A stretch of DNA of 23,601 nucleotides, taken from the NCBI GenBank assembly GCA_903908785.1, contig CAIVTL010000400.1:1-23601 (forward strand), written 5' to 3'. Source of the DNA: Caldifarciminota bacterium. GTDB lineage: Bacteria > Hydrothermota > Tepidihabitantia > Tepidihabitantales > Tepidihabitantaceae. Under the pieces are notes generated by a model that was not told the origin of the DNA, ran no database searches, and was given only the letters and a program-made list of their open reading frames with translations. Both the position numbers and the translations under genes were made by a program. Shown here piece after piece: positions 7,770 through 15,471 of the stretch. Numbering within the stretch: the first letter of the stretch is position 1; each line of letters starts with the position of its first letter.

Positions 7770-7798
7770 GTCGGCCGCTGCCCCGCGCAGCGGCCGAC
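7770..7798 (+). terminator. Strong hairpin after TM2 gene, probable transcription end
   Basis: A perfect 12-bp stem (GTCGGCCGCTGC at 7770-7781, GCAGCGGCCGAC at 7787-7798) with loop CCCGC begins 18 bases after the stop. There is no proper T-run (CCTTG follows), so the terminator assignment rests on position and strength. Confidence 0.5.
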
Positions 7799-8175
7799 CC
7801 TTGTACGCCCGGGATGGGCGCGCCCCGGTGCAAGACGCAGGGTTCGGACCGACGCGACCCCGGGCGCGGCGCGCGTCACGATTCACGGGCTCTCTGACCG
7901 CGTCCCGATGATGCCGCAGGCACTCCTCTGCGCCTGCGGAGAAACCGCGGGTTTCGCCCTGCGCATCCCTCGCCAAGTCGAGTCGCGAGTCACGCCGCAA
8001 GTCGCGCCGACATTCGCGTCGAATGTCAGTCAGCAAGTGCCTTTCCGTTTGGGCCCGGGCGTCGGCCTGTCTCTGCCCTTCGGGTTCAGCTATGGAATCG
8101 CGGTCGGTTTCGAATCGGAAGTCCACCGCGAGGTCGCCGTGACAATCGGCTTCGGGTTGCCTTTCAGAATCGCCC

Positions 8176-8202
8176 CGGGAACCGTTCTGGGAACGGTTCC
8201 CG
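8176..8202. repeat. Perfect 11-bp inverted repeat
   Basis: CGGGAACCGTT, loop CTGGG, AACGGTTCCCG. No T-run follows. It lies within the hairpin-rich spacer about 300 bases before the next gene. Confidence 0.7.
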
Positions 8203-8469
8203 CCGTGGTTCCCGAAGCGTCGATTTAAGCCTGCTCCGCAGCGCTTAACACACTCCCTTTCGATTACTTAGGTCGGTCCACGTCTGCCACACCGCGGCAG
8301 TTGTCCTTTCAGGTATGCGCTGAGGCATGTTGCATTCGGATGGCCGCGGGCTAGAGGCCCCGCGCGGGAACGCCGAGCAGTCCTTCTGGTTGCCCGCGGG
8401 CCGGTTCGAACGGTGGCAGGCGCAGACCTCCGGATCCGCAGGCCCCTGTGCGGGCACGAGGCGCACTGC

Positions 8470-8498
8470 TTGACTTCGACCGGCCGGACGGGCATAGT
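8470..8498 (+). promoter_or_regulatory. Predicted promoter, large repeat protein (leaderless)
   Basis: TTGACT, 17 bases, CATAGT, then seven bases to the ATG at 8506. This promoter also decides the start: longer frames reaching back to 8413 would begin upstream of it. Confidence 0.65.
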
Positions 8499-8505
8499 GA
8501 CTACC

Positions 8506-11500
8506 ATGATGGCATTATTGCGTAGCACCCTCCGCGCGTTGGCGCTCTCGATGGTCTTGGTGGTCATGGTCAGTTCGGTCGCGTCGGCAAAGGTCGAGCC
8601 GTACCCATTCTCGGCGTGGTTTGATCAAGACCCCGCCCCGATGGCTATCGGGGAAACCCTAAACTCCAAACTCCAAACCCTAAACCCGCTGGACTATGCG
8701 GCGGCTCGAATCGGACTGGACGTGCGGAACGTCGAACTGCCGCGCGGATGGGAAGGCGCCTACCGCTATTGCTGCCGGTTTCCCATCATTGACTACGTCT
8801 CCAACCGGCCGCTGTACATGAAGCAGTGGGCGGAGGACAACTCGGGGCAGGTTGTTGCGGAGCAGCGGCGGGCTGGAATCGGGATGATACACTGCGCTCT
8901 GGAAGTGCTGCAGGGCGTGGAGGGTTACTCGCGAGGGGAGTCCTGGGGCGAGTCCCTTGGCGGCACGGCGGCAAGGCAGCTTGACGCGGCGGGCCTCACG
9001 CCACGATACCGGCAGGCACTGCTGAAGCTCATCACCGAGTTCATCCGGGCCCACCGGTGCGCGCGGTTGGGCACAAAGAACCTGAGCGAAGGGGATAGGG
9101 CATTCTTCGCCGCGAACCCCGGATACTTCCTCGCGCCCGACGGCAGGAAGATGGTTGACCTGACCGGCAACACCGACAGTCAGATGGACTTCATCGCTCG
9201 CGCCCGGCGCGTCTATCACCCGCGGATATTCACGGCGGCAGACGTACTTGCCGACGCTGTCTCCGAGTATGTCACCGCTAGTGCGGGATTCGGGGTCGCA
9301 GATTGCTACTCCGACACGGCGCAGGCCCGCACAACTCTTGACCTTGTCACATCTGCCGGAACGGTCGAGGTGTCGGGTTTCGGGAACGATACGCACAGCA
9401 AGGACGTAGCGCTGCTGGTTGACCTGGGCGGAGATGACACCTATCTTAACAACGCGGGCGGGTGCGGACGCGATGGCGGAGTCGCGGTCTGCATCGACCA
9501 CGGTGGCAATGACCACTATCTGGCCCCGGATTCGAGCTATGTACAGGGGTTCGGGTTCCTTGGCGTCGGGATGCTTGTGGACCTTGCGGGCAACGATGTG
9601 TACAAGGCCAAGCACTTCTCACAGGGCGCGGGAATCATGGGCGTGGGTGTCCTTTGGGACAAGGCGGGCAATGATACGTTCTGTGCCAACGCGTTCTGCC
9701 AGGGCGCAGGCATGTTCGGCCTCGGCATGATGCTCGATGACTCAGGCGACGATGTGTATGACTGCGCGACGAACGGACAGGGTTCGGCGACGACGCTGGG
9801 CCTTGGTATCCTTTCCGACCTCGAAGGCAATGACCAGTACCGGCTTGCCTGTGACGCGACGCTCGACGCGCTGGGCGGATTGGCGGGTTACGGTCAGGGC
9901 GGCGCATTGTCGTTCCGCGCCTATCCTTGGGAGAAGAAGCTGGTGGCGTACGGCGGCGTGGGGATGCTGGTGGACGACAAGGGCAACGATACGTATACGA
10001 GCAAGGGCTGGAATTGTCAGGGCGGCAGCTACATCATGTCCCTCGGCGTGCTCGTGGATAACGAGGGCAACGACCACTACGACTGTGGCACCGGTCAGGG
10101 CAGCGGGATTCACGTCACCAATGCGATTCTGATAGACAAGAAGGGCGACGACATCTACGAGGGTGGATTCCGCGCCGGCGGGTCCGGCGGAGACCGGTCG
10201 CCCGGATTCCTGATTGACTACGAGGGCAACGACACCTACAAGTCGGCCACGTCCTCCTTTGGCACTGCGTGCAAGCCCTTCGCGTACTCGCTCTTCATCG
10301 ACTACAAGGGCGACGACAAGTACATCTGCGAGAAGCCGAAGGGGCCGGTTTTGATGAACGACTGGCACAGCTTCGGCGGAGTCTGGCCCGAGTCGGACCC
10401 GAACGCGTGGCCATACGCTATCTGCCTCGACCTTGGCGGGAAGGATGACTATCAGGTGCGCAATCGGGCGAACAACTCCGAGACACACAGCTTCGGCCAC
10501 GGCATACATCTGGACATGGAATGGAAGGGTGGCGATGTCATCGGTAGGGTAGAAAAGCCGTTCTCCGACCGGGAAAGCTTCGCGCTGCCTTCGGCGTCAT
10601 CGACGGGTGGACACGGTCAGGACATTGCTCATCTCCAGGCCGCGAACGTCTTCAGCGTTTTCGAGGTCGTCGGCAGCCTCTCGGAGTCCGGAGTGAGTTC
10701 GCTTCCGGGACTAGTCGCGGCGGTCGATGCCTCCAGCAGCCGATGGTTCGACCGGAACGCCCTTGAGTGTTTGCACTACTGGTTCGTACAGGGCAAGATA
10801 GGCGACAAGGAGTTGCCGGACGTGCTCAAACTGCTGGCTGCGCCGGACCCAGAGGTCAGGACCATCATCGCCGATGACTTGGGGTTGTGGAAGATGACCG
10901 GGGCTGAGGATGCGCTGATTGAGGCGGCGAAGACCGACAGCAACGCTCAGGTGCGGAGGTTTGCCTTGCGGTCGCTGCTGCGGTTTGAGTCGGCGAAGGC
11001 GTTGCCGTTGGCGTGGAAGCTGGCGACCGAGGATACGTCTGAGGACGTGCGGCGGATGGCGGTCGCTTTGACCGGCAAGGTCAGGCCGGGACCAAATGTG
11101 AGGCCGCTTCTTGAAACGGTGCTGGCGAACGACAAGGCGTCGTCGGTGCGGTGTGCCGCGGCTGACGCGCTGGGCAATCTTGGCGACCCGCAGGCGGTCG
11201 AGCCCCTGCGCAAGGCAGCGAAGACCGTCGATGTCTACCTGCAGCGGGCATGCGGCCGGGCGTTGTGCGCGCTGTACCAGGTTGAGGGCATTGACCTGCT
11301 CATCAAGACGATGTCGTTCCCGTCCATAGATGCGTTCTACAACTACGACCGGAACGTGCCGAACTACGTTTCGGCGTTTGCCGGGTTCAACCTACCGGAT
11401 TCGGAGCGGTACGTGCAGGCGAAGTGGCAGGCGTGGTACGATACGCACCGTGACAGCATCAACATCAAGGCTAGTGCCGATGCGTTCAAGGCGTGGACAG

Positions 11501-11865
11501 CCTTGACCGACTCGCTGCGCGGGGAGGCGGACTCGGCGCAGGTGTCGCGCTACGAGGTCTTCCTGAAGCGATTCCCTGACCATGGTCGGGCGCGGGCGGA
11601 GCTGGCCGGCAAGCTGAATGGTATCGCGTGGAGCATGGTGACCGCGGCGAAGGGAAGTGCGGGCTACAACCTCAACCTGGGGCTTAAGTATGCCTTGCGG
11701 GCGGTCGAGCTGCTGCCTGATGCGAACGCATACGACACGGCAATCGAGGCGTACCTGGCGAATGGGATGAAGAGCGACGCGCTGCGAGTCTGTCACGAGG
11801 CGCTTGCCAAGTATCCCAACGAGCAGATGCTGAAGGATAGACTGCGCAAATTGGAAGGGAAATGA
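8506..11865 (+). CDS. Large secreted protein: 26-residue G-N/D-D-x-Y repeats (predicted beta-solenoid), HEAT and TPR-like regions
   Basis: About 1119 residues. The start at ATG 8506 gives a clean signal peptide (MMALLRSTLRALALSMVL, cleavage near VASA). A heptamer array (8654-8688) encodes a short NSKLQTLNP insert near residue 55. Residues about 300-680 carry 12-13 copies of a unit whose core is G-x-G-x-L-x-D-x-x-G-[ND]-D-x-Y; between 9565 and 9770 the period is exactly 26 residues. The regular Gly and Asp-rich turn suggests a right-handed beta-solenoid that may bind Ca2+, as RTX repeats do, though the unit is not the RTX nonapeptide. Residues about 770-950 are HEAT-like (EVRTIIADDLGLW, QVRRFALRSLLRF, SVRCAAADALGNLG), and the last 120 are helical and TPR-like. 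Its alkD-like neighbour starts three bases downstream. Family and function are not recognised. Confidence 0.85.
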   Translation: MMALLRSTLRALALSMVLVVMVSSVASAKVEPYPFSAWFDQDPAPMAIGETLNSKLQTLNPLDYAAARIGLDVRNVELPRGWEGAYRYCCRFPIIDYVSNRPLYMKQWAEDNSGQVVAEQRRAGIGMIHCALEVLQGVEGYSRGESWGESLGGTAARQLDAAGLTPRYRQALLKLITEFIRAHRCARLGTKNLSEGDRAFFAANPGYFLAPDGRKMVDLTGNTDSQMDFIARARRVYHPRIFTAADVLADAVSEYVTASAGFGVADCYSDTAQARTTLDLVTSAGTVEVSGFGNDTHSKDVALLVDLGGDDTYLNNAGGCGRDGGVAVCIDHGGNDHYLAPDSSYVQGFGFLGVGMLVDLAGNDVYKAKHFSQGAGIMGVGVLWDKAGNDTFCANAFCQGAGMFGLGMMLDDSGDDVYDCATNGQGSATTLGLGILSDLEGNDQYRLACDATLDALGGLAGYGQGGALSFRAYPWEKKLVAYGGVGMLVDDKGNDTYTSKGWNCQGGSYIMSLGVLVDNEGNDHYDCGTGQGSGIHVTNAILIDKKGDDIYEGGFRAGGSGGDRSPGFLIDYEGNDTYKSATSSFGTACKPFAYSLFIDYKGDDKYICEKPKGPVLMNDWHSFGGVWPESDPNAWPYAICLDLGGKDDYQVRNRANNSETHSFGHGIHLDMEWKGGDVIGRVEKPFSDRESFALPSASSTGGHGQDIAHLQAANVFSVFEVVGSLSESGVSSLPGLVAAVDASSSRWFDRNALECLHYWFVQGKIGDKELPDVLKLLAAPDPEVRTIIADDLGLWKMTGAEDALIEAAKTDSNAQVRRFALRSLLRFESAKALPLAWKLATEDTSEDVRRMAVALTGKVRPGPNVRPLLETVLANDKASSVRCAAADALGNLGDPQAVEPLRKAAKTVDVYLQRACGRALCALYQVEGIDLLIKTMSFPSIDAFYNYDRNVPNYVSAFAGFNLPDSERYVQAKWQAWYDTHRDSINIKASADAFKAWTALTDSLRGEADSAQVSRYEVFLKRFPDHGRARAELAGKLNGIAWSMVTAAKGSAGYNLNLGLKYALRAVELLPDANAYDTAIEAYLANGMKSDALRVCHEALAKYPNEQMLKDRLRKLEGK
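8654..8688. repeat. Heptamer array (AAACTCC/AAACCCT), inside coding sequence
   Basis: Five units: AAACCCT, AAACTCC, AAACTCC, AAACCCT, AAACCCG. It is in frame and encodes the NSKLQTLNP segment just after the signal peptide region of the large repeat protein. Confidence 0.85.
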
Positions 11866-11868
11866 GCG

Positions 11869-12630
11869 GTGGCGAAGCAGAGTGAGATAGTCGCGGCAAT
11901 CAAGCGCGAGTTTGCGGCCGCTGCAGACCCGAAGTACCGCGAGTCCATCCAGCGGTTCTTCAAAGAGGAGATAGAAGTCTACGGTGTGAAGACTCCAGAC
12001 GCCCGCAGGATATCGCAGGAGTACTTCAAGCAGGTCAAGCACCGGCCCAAGCGCGAGATATTCGAGATATGCGAGCAGTTGCACGGTGGCTTGGGACACG
12101 ACCCGAAATGTCGGACATTTCGGTCATGTCCCGCGCCGAAGTACGAGGAGCACGGCATCGCCTTCAGTTGGGCAGGCAAGCTGGTTTCTCAGTTCGAACC
12201 CGCGGACTTTGGCGTCTTCGAGCGGTGGCTCGAGAACTACGTGTCCAACTGGGCCGCGTGTGACACCTTCTGCGGCGGCGCAGTCGGGGAATTCCTGCTC
12301 AGGTTCCCGGAGTTTCTGCCCAGGGTTCAGAAGTGGGCACGCTCGAAGAACCGCTGGCTGCGTCGGGCATCCGCGGTCGCGCTGATTCTTGCCGTGAAGC
12401 AGGAGAAATACCTGTCCGACGCGTACAAGACTGCGGACATCCTGCTGGAAGATGAAGACGACATGGTGCAGAAGGGCTATGGTTGGCTGCTGAAGGAGAT
12501 TGCCAACAAGCGGCCGGGCGAGGTGTTCGAGTTCGTGATGAAGCGCAAGGCGAAGATGCCGCGCACGGCCCTGCGCTACGCCATCGAGAAGCTACCGCCG
12601 GCATGGCGAAAGCAGGCTATGGCCCGGTAG
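11869..12630 (+). CDS. DNA alkylation repair protein, AlkD-like DNA glycosylase
   Basis: A 253-residue all-helical HEAT-like-repeat glycosylase of the AlkC/AlkD superfamily, which removes alkylated purines from DNA. Features seen: an N-terminal helix pair with GVKTPDARRISQEYFK; NYVSNWAACDTFCGG, which carries the Trp and Asp that align with the AlkD active-site pair; NRWLRRASAVALI; and KGYGWLLKEIA, aligning with the second active-site Trp region. The start is GTG 11869 with GGAAGGG upstream, three bases after the previous stop, so the two genes are co-transcribed. A 40-base palindrome at 12093-12132 encodes HDPKCRTFRSCPAP, an insertion relative to the usual helix connection. The reading frame is maintained and the active-site region is intact, so the enzyme is probably functional. 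Confidence 0.88.
   Translation: MAKQSEIVAAIKREFAAAADPKYRESIQRFFKEEIEVYGVKTPDARRISQEYFKQVKHRPKREIFEICEQLHGGLGHDPKCRTFRSCPAPKYEEHGIAFSWAGKLVSQFEPADFGVFERWLENYVSNWAACDTFCGGAVGEFLLRFPEFLPRVQKWARSKNRWLRRASAVALILAVKQEKYLSDAYKTADILLEDEDDMVQKGYGWLLKEIANKRPGEVFEFVMKRKAKMPRTALRYAIEKLPPAWRKQAMAR
12093..12132. repeat. Palindromic element inserted in frame in the alkD-like gene
   Basis: GGGACACGACCCGAAATGTC faces GGACATTTCGGTCATGTCCC. The arms pair over 18 positions with one mismatch and one bulge, and the centre (GAAATGTC G GACATTTC) is perfect. It encodes a Cys/Pro/Arg-containing insert that looks foreign to the family. Confidence 0.75.
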
Positions 12631-12648
12631 CAGGCGTGGCCGTCGTGC

Positions 12649-12677
12649 TTGCCAGTCGGCTGACCTGAAGGCATACT
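12649..12677 (+). promoter_or_regulatory. Possible promoter, outer-membrane protein gene
   Basis: TTGCCA, 17 bases, CATACT, then ten bases to the GTG at 12688. Weaker than the other promoters called here. Confidence 0.4.
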
Positions 12678-12687
12678 CTACACCATT

Positions 12688-13347
12688 GTGAGCGTGCTCA
12701 TCGCTGTTCTGTTGGCTGCCGCGGGTCACACGGTTTCGCCGTTCGACGCCGGCCTGGTGCAGGCGGAACGTTTCCATCCGTACCTTTCGGTGGCGACCGG
12801 GCTGCAGTACAACGTGCCGCTGCGGCTGGTCATCAGGCAGTCGGGTCAGCCTGACATCAAGCTGACCGCGCACTTTGACACGCGACCGTTCTCAGAAGTG
12901 CCCTACTATGACGTGAAAGTGGGAATGGCGCGAAGGCCCTGGGCATTCGAGTTGGAGTTGGTGCATCACAAGCTGTACCTCGTGAACCGGCCGCCGGAGG
13001 TCGATACGTTCGAGATTACCCATGGCTACAACTTGCTGCTCGCGAACTGCGTGCGGGATTGGGCCGGCTGCAAGCTGCGCGCCGGAGCCGGCGTGGTGAT
13101 TACGCATCCGCAGACGATGGTGCGGGGGCAGCGGTTTCCGGAGACCGGCGGTGTGCTGGGCTGGTACGTTTCCGGCCCGGCGGCGCAGGTCAGTGTCGGG
13201 CGGGAGTTTCGGTTCGGGCCGCGATTTCTCGCCGGGCTTGAGGGAAAGACGACGGCCGCTTACGCGCACATCCCGATTCAGAACGGCAGCGCCGAAGTAC
13301 CGAACGTCGCCCTGCATGGATTGCTGTCGGTCGGCTGGCGGTTCTAG
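12688..13347 (+). CDS. Predicted outer-membrane beta-barrel protein
   Basis: A 219-residue exported protein. A short hydrophobic N-terminus (MSVLIAVLLAAAG) serves as a signal peptide, and the rest alternates hydrophobic and polar residues in strand-like blocks (FELELVHHKLYLVN, LRAGAGVVITHP, AQVSVGREFRFG). It ends ALHGLLSVGWRF, a terminal aromatic beta-signal of the kind recognised by the BAM complex. Eight strands are plausible for this length. The start is GTG; no SD is seen and a possible promoter lies just upstream, so the transcript may be nearly leaderless. The nearby 13357-15270 gene is convergent with only nine bases between stops. The family was not recognised, and an enzymatic small barrel cannot be excluded. 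Confidence 0.75.
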   Translation: MSVLIAVLLAAAGHTVSPFDAGLVQAERFHPYLSVATGLQYNVPLRLVIRQSGQPDIKLTAHFDTRPFSEVPYYDVKVGMARRPWAFELELVHHKLYLVNRPPEVDTFEITHGYNLLLANCVRDWAGCKLRAGAGVVITHPQTMVRGQRFPETGGVLGWYVSGPAAQVSVGREFRFGPRFLAGLEGKTTAAYAHIPIQNGSAEVPNVALHGLLSVGWRF

Positions 13348-13356
13348 CCGGGTTCT

Positions 13357-15270
13357 CTAGTCTACAACCAGGCGGGCGGTCGCGATGCGGCCGTCGGCGT
13401 TGAGCCGGAGCAAGTACACGCCCGCGCGCCAGGATGAAGTATGGAGGATGAATGATGAAGAGCGAATCGGTTGAGAGAGGACGAGGCGGCCGGAGGCGTC
13501 GTACACGCTGAGGGCGAGAGGCGAGAGGCGAGAGGCGAGAGGCGAGAAGCGGATGGTCGCACGGCCGTGGCAGGGGCTGGGGGAGACGGAGAAGGATGAA
13601 GGATGAAGGATGAAGGATGAAGAGGAGACGACACCGGGGAAGCTGCCGGTTTCGAGTTCGTGAAGATAGAGGAGTTCGCGGCACAGCAGGTTTCCCTCGT
13701 CCGCTTCGGCAATCCAGCGCGGCGGGTCGGCCAGCGTATAGGTTTGGTTCTCCGGGTTCATCACCGAGTCGTTGACCCGGGTCCACGCCGAGATACCGGC
13801 ACCGCCGTGGGCGACTGCAGTCGCGCTGTCAATCAGCGCGACGCAGTGGCGGTTGTCCGAAATGCGGCCGGTGTGGTCCGTCGCGGTCTGAATGCGGAGA
13901 TAGGCGCAAGAAACGTTCTTCATGAAGCGCCCGGCCTCACGTTCCGTCCAGAACGATTCGGAGTCAGGGGAGACCGGCACGTAACCGCCGGAGTCGGCAC
14001 AGACCTGGTAGCGGTCGGACGGGCCTTCGAAATCGAGGAGGAATTTGAACCGGGGCGTGGTGTAGCGGGTGAGCATTCCTGATGCCATGACGATGCCGTA
14101 GCCCCGCGAGTAGATGCCGATGCGACCCGGGTCGACGTAGGGTTGCCGAGCCAGGTACACGGCGCAGGCATGCAGGCCGTCCTGGTGTACGTAGCCGTCG
14201 TAGTCTTCGGTGCCGCTGCTCTGGCCGCGACCATCGGCATGGAAATGGAGCACGGCGAAGCCGTCCGAGGCGATATGGTCAGCGAGGCGACTGCTGTCAT
14301 ATTCTGCTCCTGAGCCGTTCGAGTCAGGGAGGAGGATGACGGCCGGCAGCTTCCGGTTCGGCGGGTTGGTTATCGGCCGGTGAATGTGGACGTACAGGCT
14401 GCAGCCGGACGCGGGGTTGACGATGCGGCTTTCATCCGTCGCGACCGGCATCATCGGCGGATACTGCCAGACAACGGTGCCGGCAGGATTCACCTCGAGG
14501 ATGACGTCCTCGACCGAAATCAGCGTGTTGGCGTTCGCAAGCCGGACCGCCGCGTACGGCGCGCGGGGCGCGGTGCTGTAACTCCAGCGGATGCCACCAG
14601 CCGAGTCAACTTCGATGACCCGCAGGTGACGGCTGTCGGTAATCAGCGTGTTACCGTCGTCCAGTCGCCGGGCGCAACGGGGCCAGTCCAGGCCGGTCGC
14701 ACACTGCCAGGTGATTTCCCCGCCGGGCGTGACCTCGACGACCTGGTTGCGCTCGGAATCACAGATGAGGGTATTGCCGTTGGGCAACCGGTTGCCGCTG
14801 TGCGGGCCGAGCAGGTTCGTGTAGCTCCAGACCACGCTGCCGCCGGCGTCGACCTCGATCACACGGTTGTGGTCGCGGTCGGTTATCAGGGTATTGCCGG
14901 TGGCAAGCCGAAACGCCTCGTTCGGGTAGGCTAGTCCGTCTGCGAACTCCCACGCGACGTTACCGTTCGGCTCGACCTCGATGACGCGGTTTCTGATGGT
15001 GGCGGTGATAAGGGTGTTGCCGTTGGCGAGGCGGCGGGCGCTGTGTGTCCAGAGGATGTCGCTACGGATGCAGGCCCAGACCAGCCGGTCGAGGCTGTCT
15101 ACCTCGATGACCAGCCCGCCGCCGGGGGCCGTGGAACCGCCGATGGCAATGATGGTGTTGCCGGTTTCAAGTCTCTCGACCGACAGGGCGGGCAGAAGGG
15201 GCACGTCGGCCGAGGCGGCCGTAGCGTACAATAGCGCGACGGACAATACGAACGTAACCCTGAACCGCAC
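13357..15270 (-). CDS. Secreted propeller-alpha/beta-hydrolase fusion with C-terminal sorting domain
   Basis: 637 residues. A signal peptide (to about residue 21, ATAASA) is followed by roughly six blades of about 40 residues (28-275) with the signature NGNTLITD-x5-VIEVDxxGxVVW, typical of PQQ/arylsulfotransferase-like propellers. Residues about 290-530 form an alpha/beta hydrolase resembling dienelactone-hydrolase/acyl-transferase relatives: LPAVILLPDSNGSG, HADGRGQSSG, nucleophile candidate Ser in GIYSRGYG, and later Asp (TATDH) and His (VAHGG) candidates. The last 85 residues are a Por/T9SS-like sorting domain (VYDASGRLVLS, AGVYLLRLNADG) broken up by three heptamer arrays encoding SSFILHP and LSPLASR heptads. 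GTG start has AAAGGAG upstream. The promoter lies at 15430-15457. Probable role: surface sensing and/or hydrolysis of an unknown ester or peptide. Confidence 0.82.
   Translation of the reverse strand: MRFRVTFVLSVALLYATAASADVPLLPALSVERLETGNTIIAIGGSTAPGGGLVIEVDSLDRLVWACIRSDILWTHSARRLANGNTLITATIRNRVIEVEPNGNVAWEFADGLAYPNEAFRLATGNTLITDRDHNRVIEVDAGGSVVWSYTNLLGPHSGNRLPNGNTLICDSERNQVVEVTPGGEITWQCATGLDWPRCARRLDDGNTLITDSRHLRVIEVDSAGGIRWSYSTAPRAPYAAVRLANANTLISVEDVILEVNPAGTVVWQYPPMMPVATDESRIVNPASGCSLYVHIHRPITNPPNRKLPAVILLPDSNGSGAEYDSSRLADHIASDGFAVLHFHADGRGQSSGTEDYDGYVHQDGLHACAVYLARQPYVDPGRIGIYSRGYGIVMASGMLTRYTTPRFKFLLDFEGPSDRYQVCADSGGYVPVSPDSESFWTEREAGRFMKNVSCAYLRIQTATDHTGRISDNRHCVALIDSATAVAHGGAGISAWTRVNDSVMNPENQTYTLADPPRWIAEADEGNLLCRELLYLHELETGSFPGVVSSSSFILHPSSFSVSPSPCHGRATIRFSPLASRLSPLALSVYDASGRLVLSQPIRSSSFILHTSSWRAGVYLLRLNADGRIATARLVVD
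13431..13461. repeat. Heptamer array (AGGATGA-like), in sorting domain
   Basis: Degenerate 7-base units AGGATGA, AGTATGG, AGGATGA, ATGATGA. Encodes SSFILHTSS on the minus strand inside the last strands of the sorting domain. Confidence 0.8.
13513..13547. repeat. Heptamer array, five perfect GGCGAGA units, in sorting domain
   Basis: Five identical 7-base units end to end. On the minus strand they encode the FSPLASRLSPLA heptads of the propeller-hydrolase protein. Confidence 0.95.
13594..13621. repeat. Heptamer array, four perfect GGATGAA units
   Basis: Four identical 7-base units. On the minus strand they encode SSSFILHPSSF at the linker into the sorting domain of the propeller-hydrolase protein. 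Confidence 0.95.
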
Positions 15271-15421
15271 AATGCTCCTTTTCGGATGCGTTACGCTTCA
15301 GGAATGGGAAAGCGCCGGTGTCGGCGTGCCTCGCAACATGCTGAAATGCGGGCCACGGTTGCCGGAGAACGAAAGCCAGATTCGTTCTGCCACTCTCGAC
15401 CGGTCGCTCACCGACCTGTAA

Positions 15422-15445
15422 GCCGTGAAAGTCTAGCCTCACGGC
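15422..15445. promoter_or_regulatory. Inverted repeat flanking the -10 box, possible operator
   Basis: GCCGTGA (15422-15428) and TCACGGC (15439-15445) pair perfectly and bracket the minus-strand -10 (AGTCTA on the plus strand, 15430-15435). It may be an operator for the propeller-hydrolase gene or a 5' hairpin; no cognate regulator is adjacent. Confidence 0.45.
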
Positions 15446-15457
15446 ATGGAGTGTCAA
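15430..15457 (-). promoter_or_regulatory. Predicted promoter, propeller-hydrolase gene
   Basis: Minus strand TTGACA, 16 bases, TAGACT. The leader to the GTG at 15270 is about 150 bases. Confidence 0.7.
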
Positions 15458-15471
15458 CACCAGTGCCGCCG

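Larger units (their letters stand above)
7752..8469. other. Long hairpin-rich spacer without a convincing gene
   Basis: The spacer is about 720 bases and rich in perfect inverted repeats: 7770-7798, CCGCAGGC/GCCTGCGG (7914-7921 and 7932-7939), GAAACC/GGTTTC (7941-7955), GACATTCG/CGAATGTC (8009-8027), an 11-bp stem at 8176-8202 and TTAAGC/GCTTAA (8225-8230 and 8243-8248). A 106-codon plus-strand frame (7908-8228) overlaps these hairpins but has no SD, no promoter at a suitable distance and no recognised family, and a longer minus-strand frame overlaps it. No known RNA family was recognised. It could be a structured RNA, a decayed gene or a repeat cluster. Confidence 0.5.

Noticed and set aside
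7908..8228. 106-codon plus-strand open frame
   Set aside because: No SD, promoter or family similarity; it overlaps several perfect hairpins and a long opposite-strand frame, as expected in GC-rich noncoding DNA.
8400..8420. GGTTCGAAC resembling a tRNA T-loop
   Set aside because: Flanking bases do not form a T-stem (G opposite G at the closing pair) and no acceptor, D or anticodon arms were found around it.
13347..13357. Shared bidirectional terminator between convergent genes
   Set aside because: Only nine bases separate the stops and no stem with a T-run was seen.
13513..13621. Possible CRISPR-like repeats
   Set aside because: Units are 7 bases end to end with no spacers, so they are simple tandem repeats.
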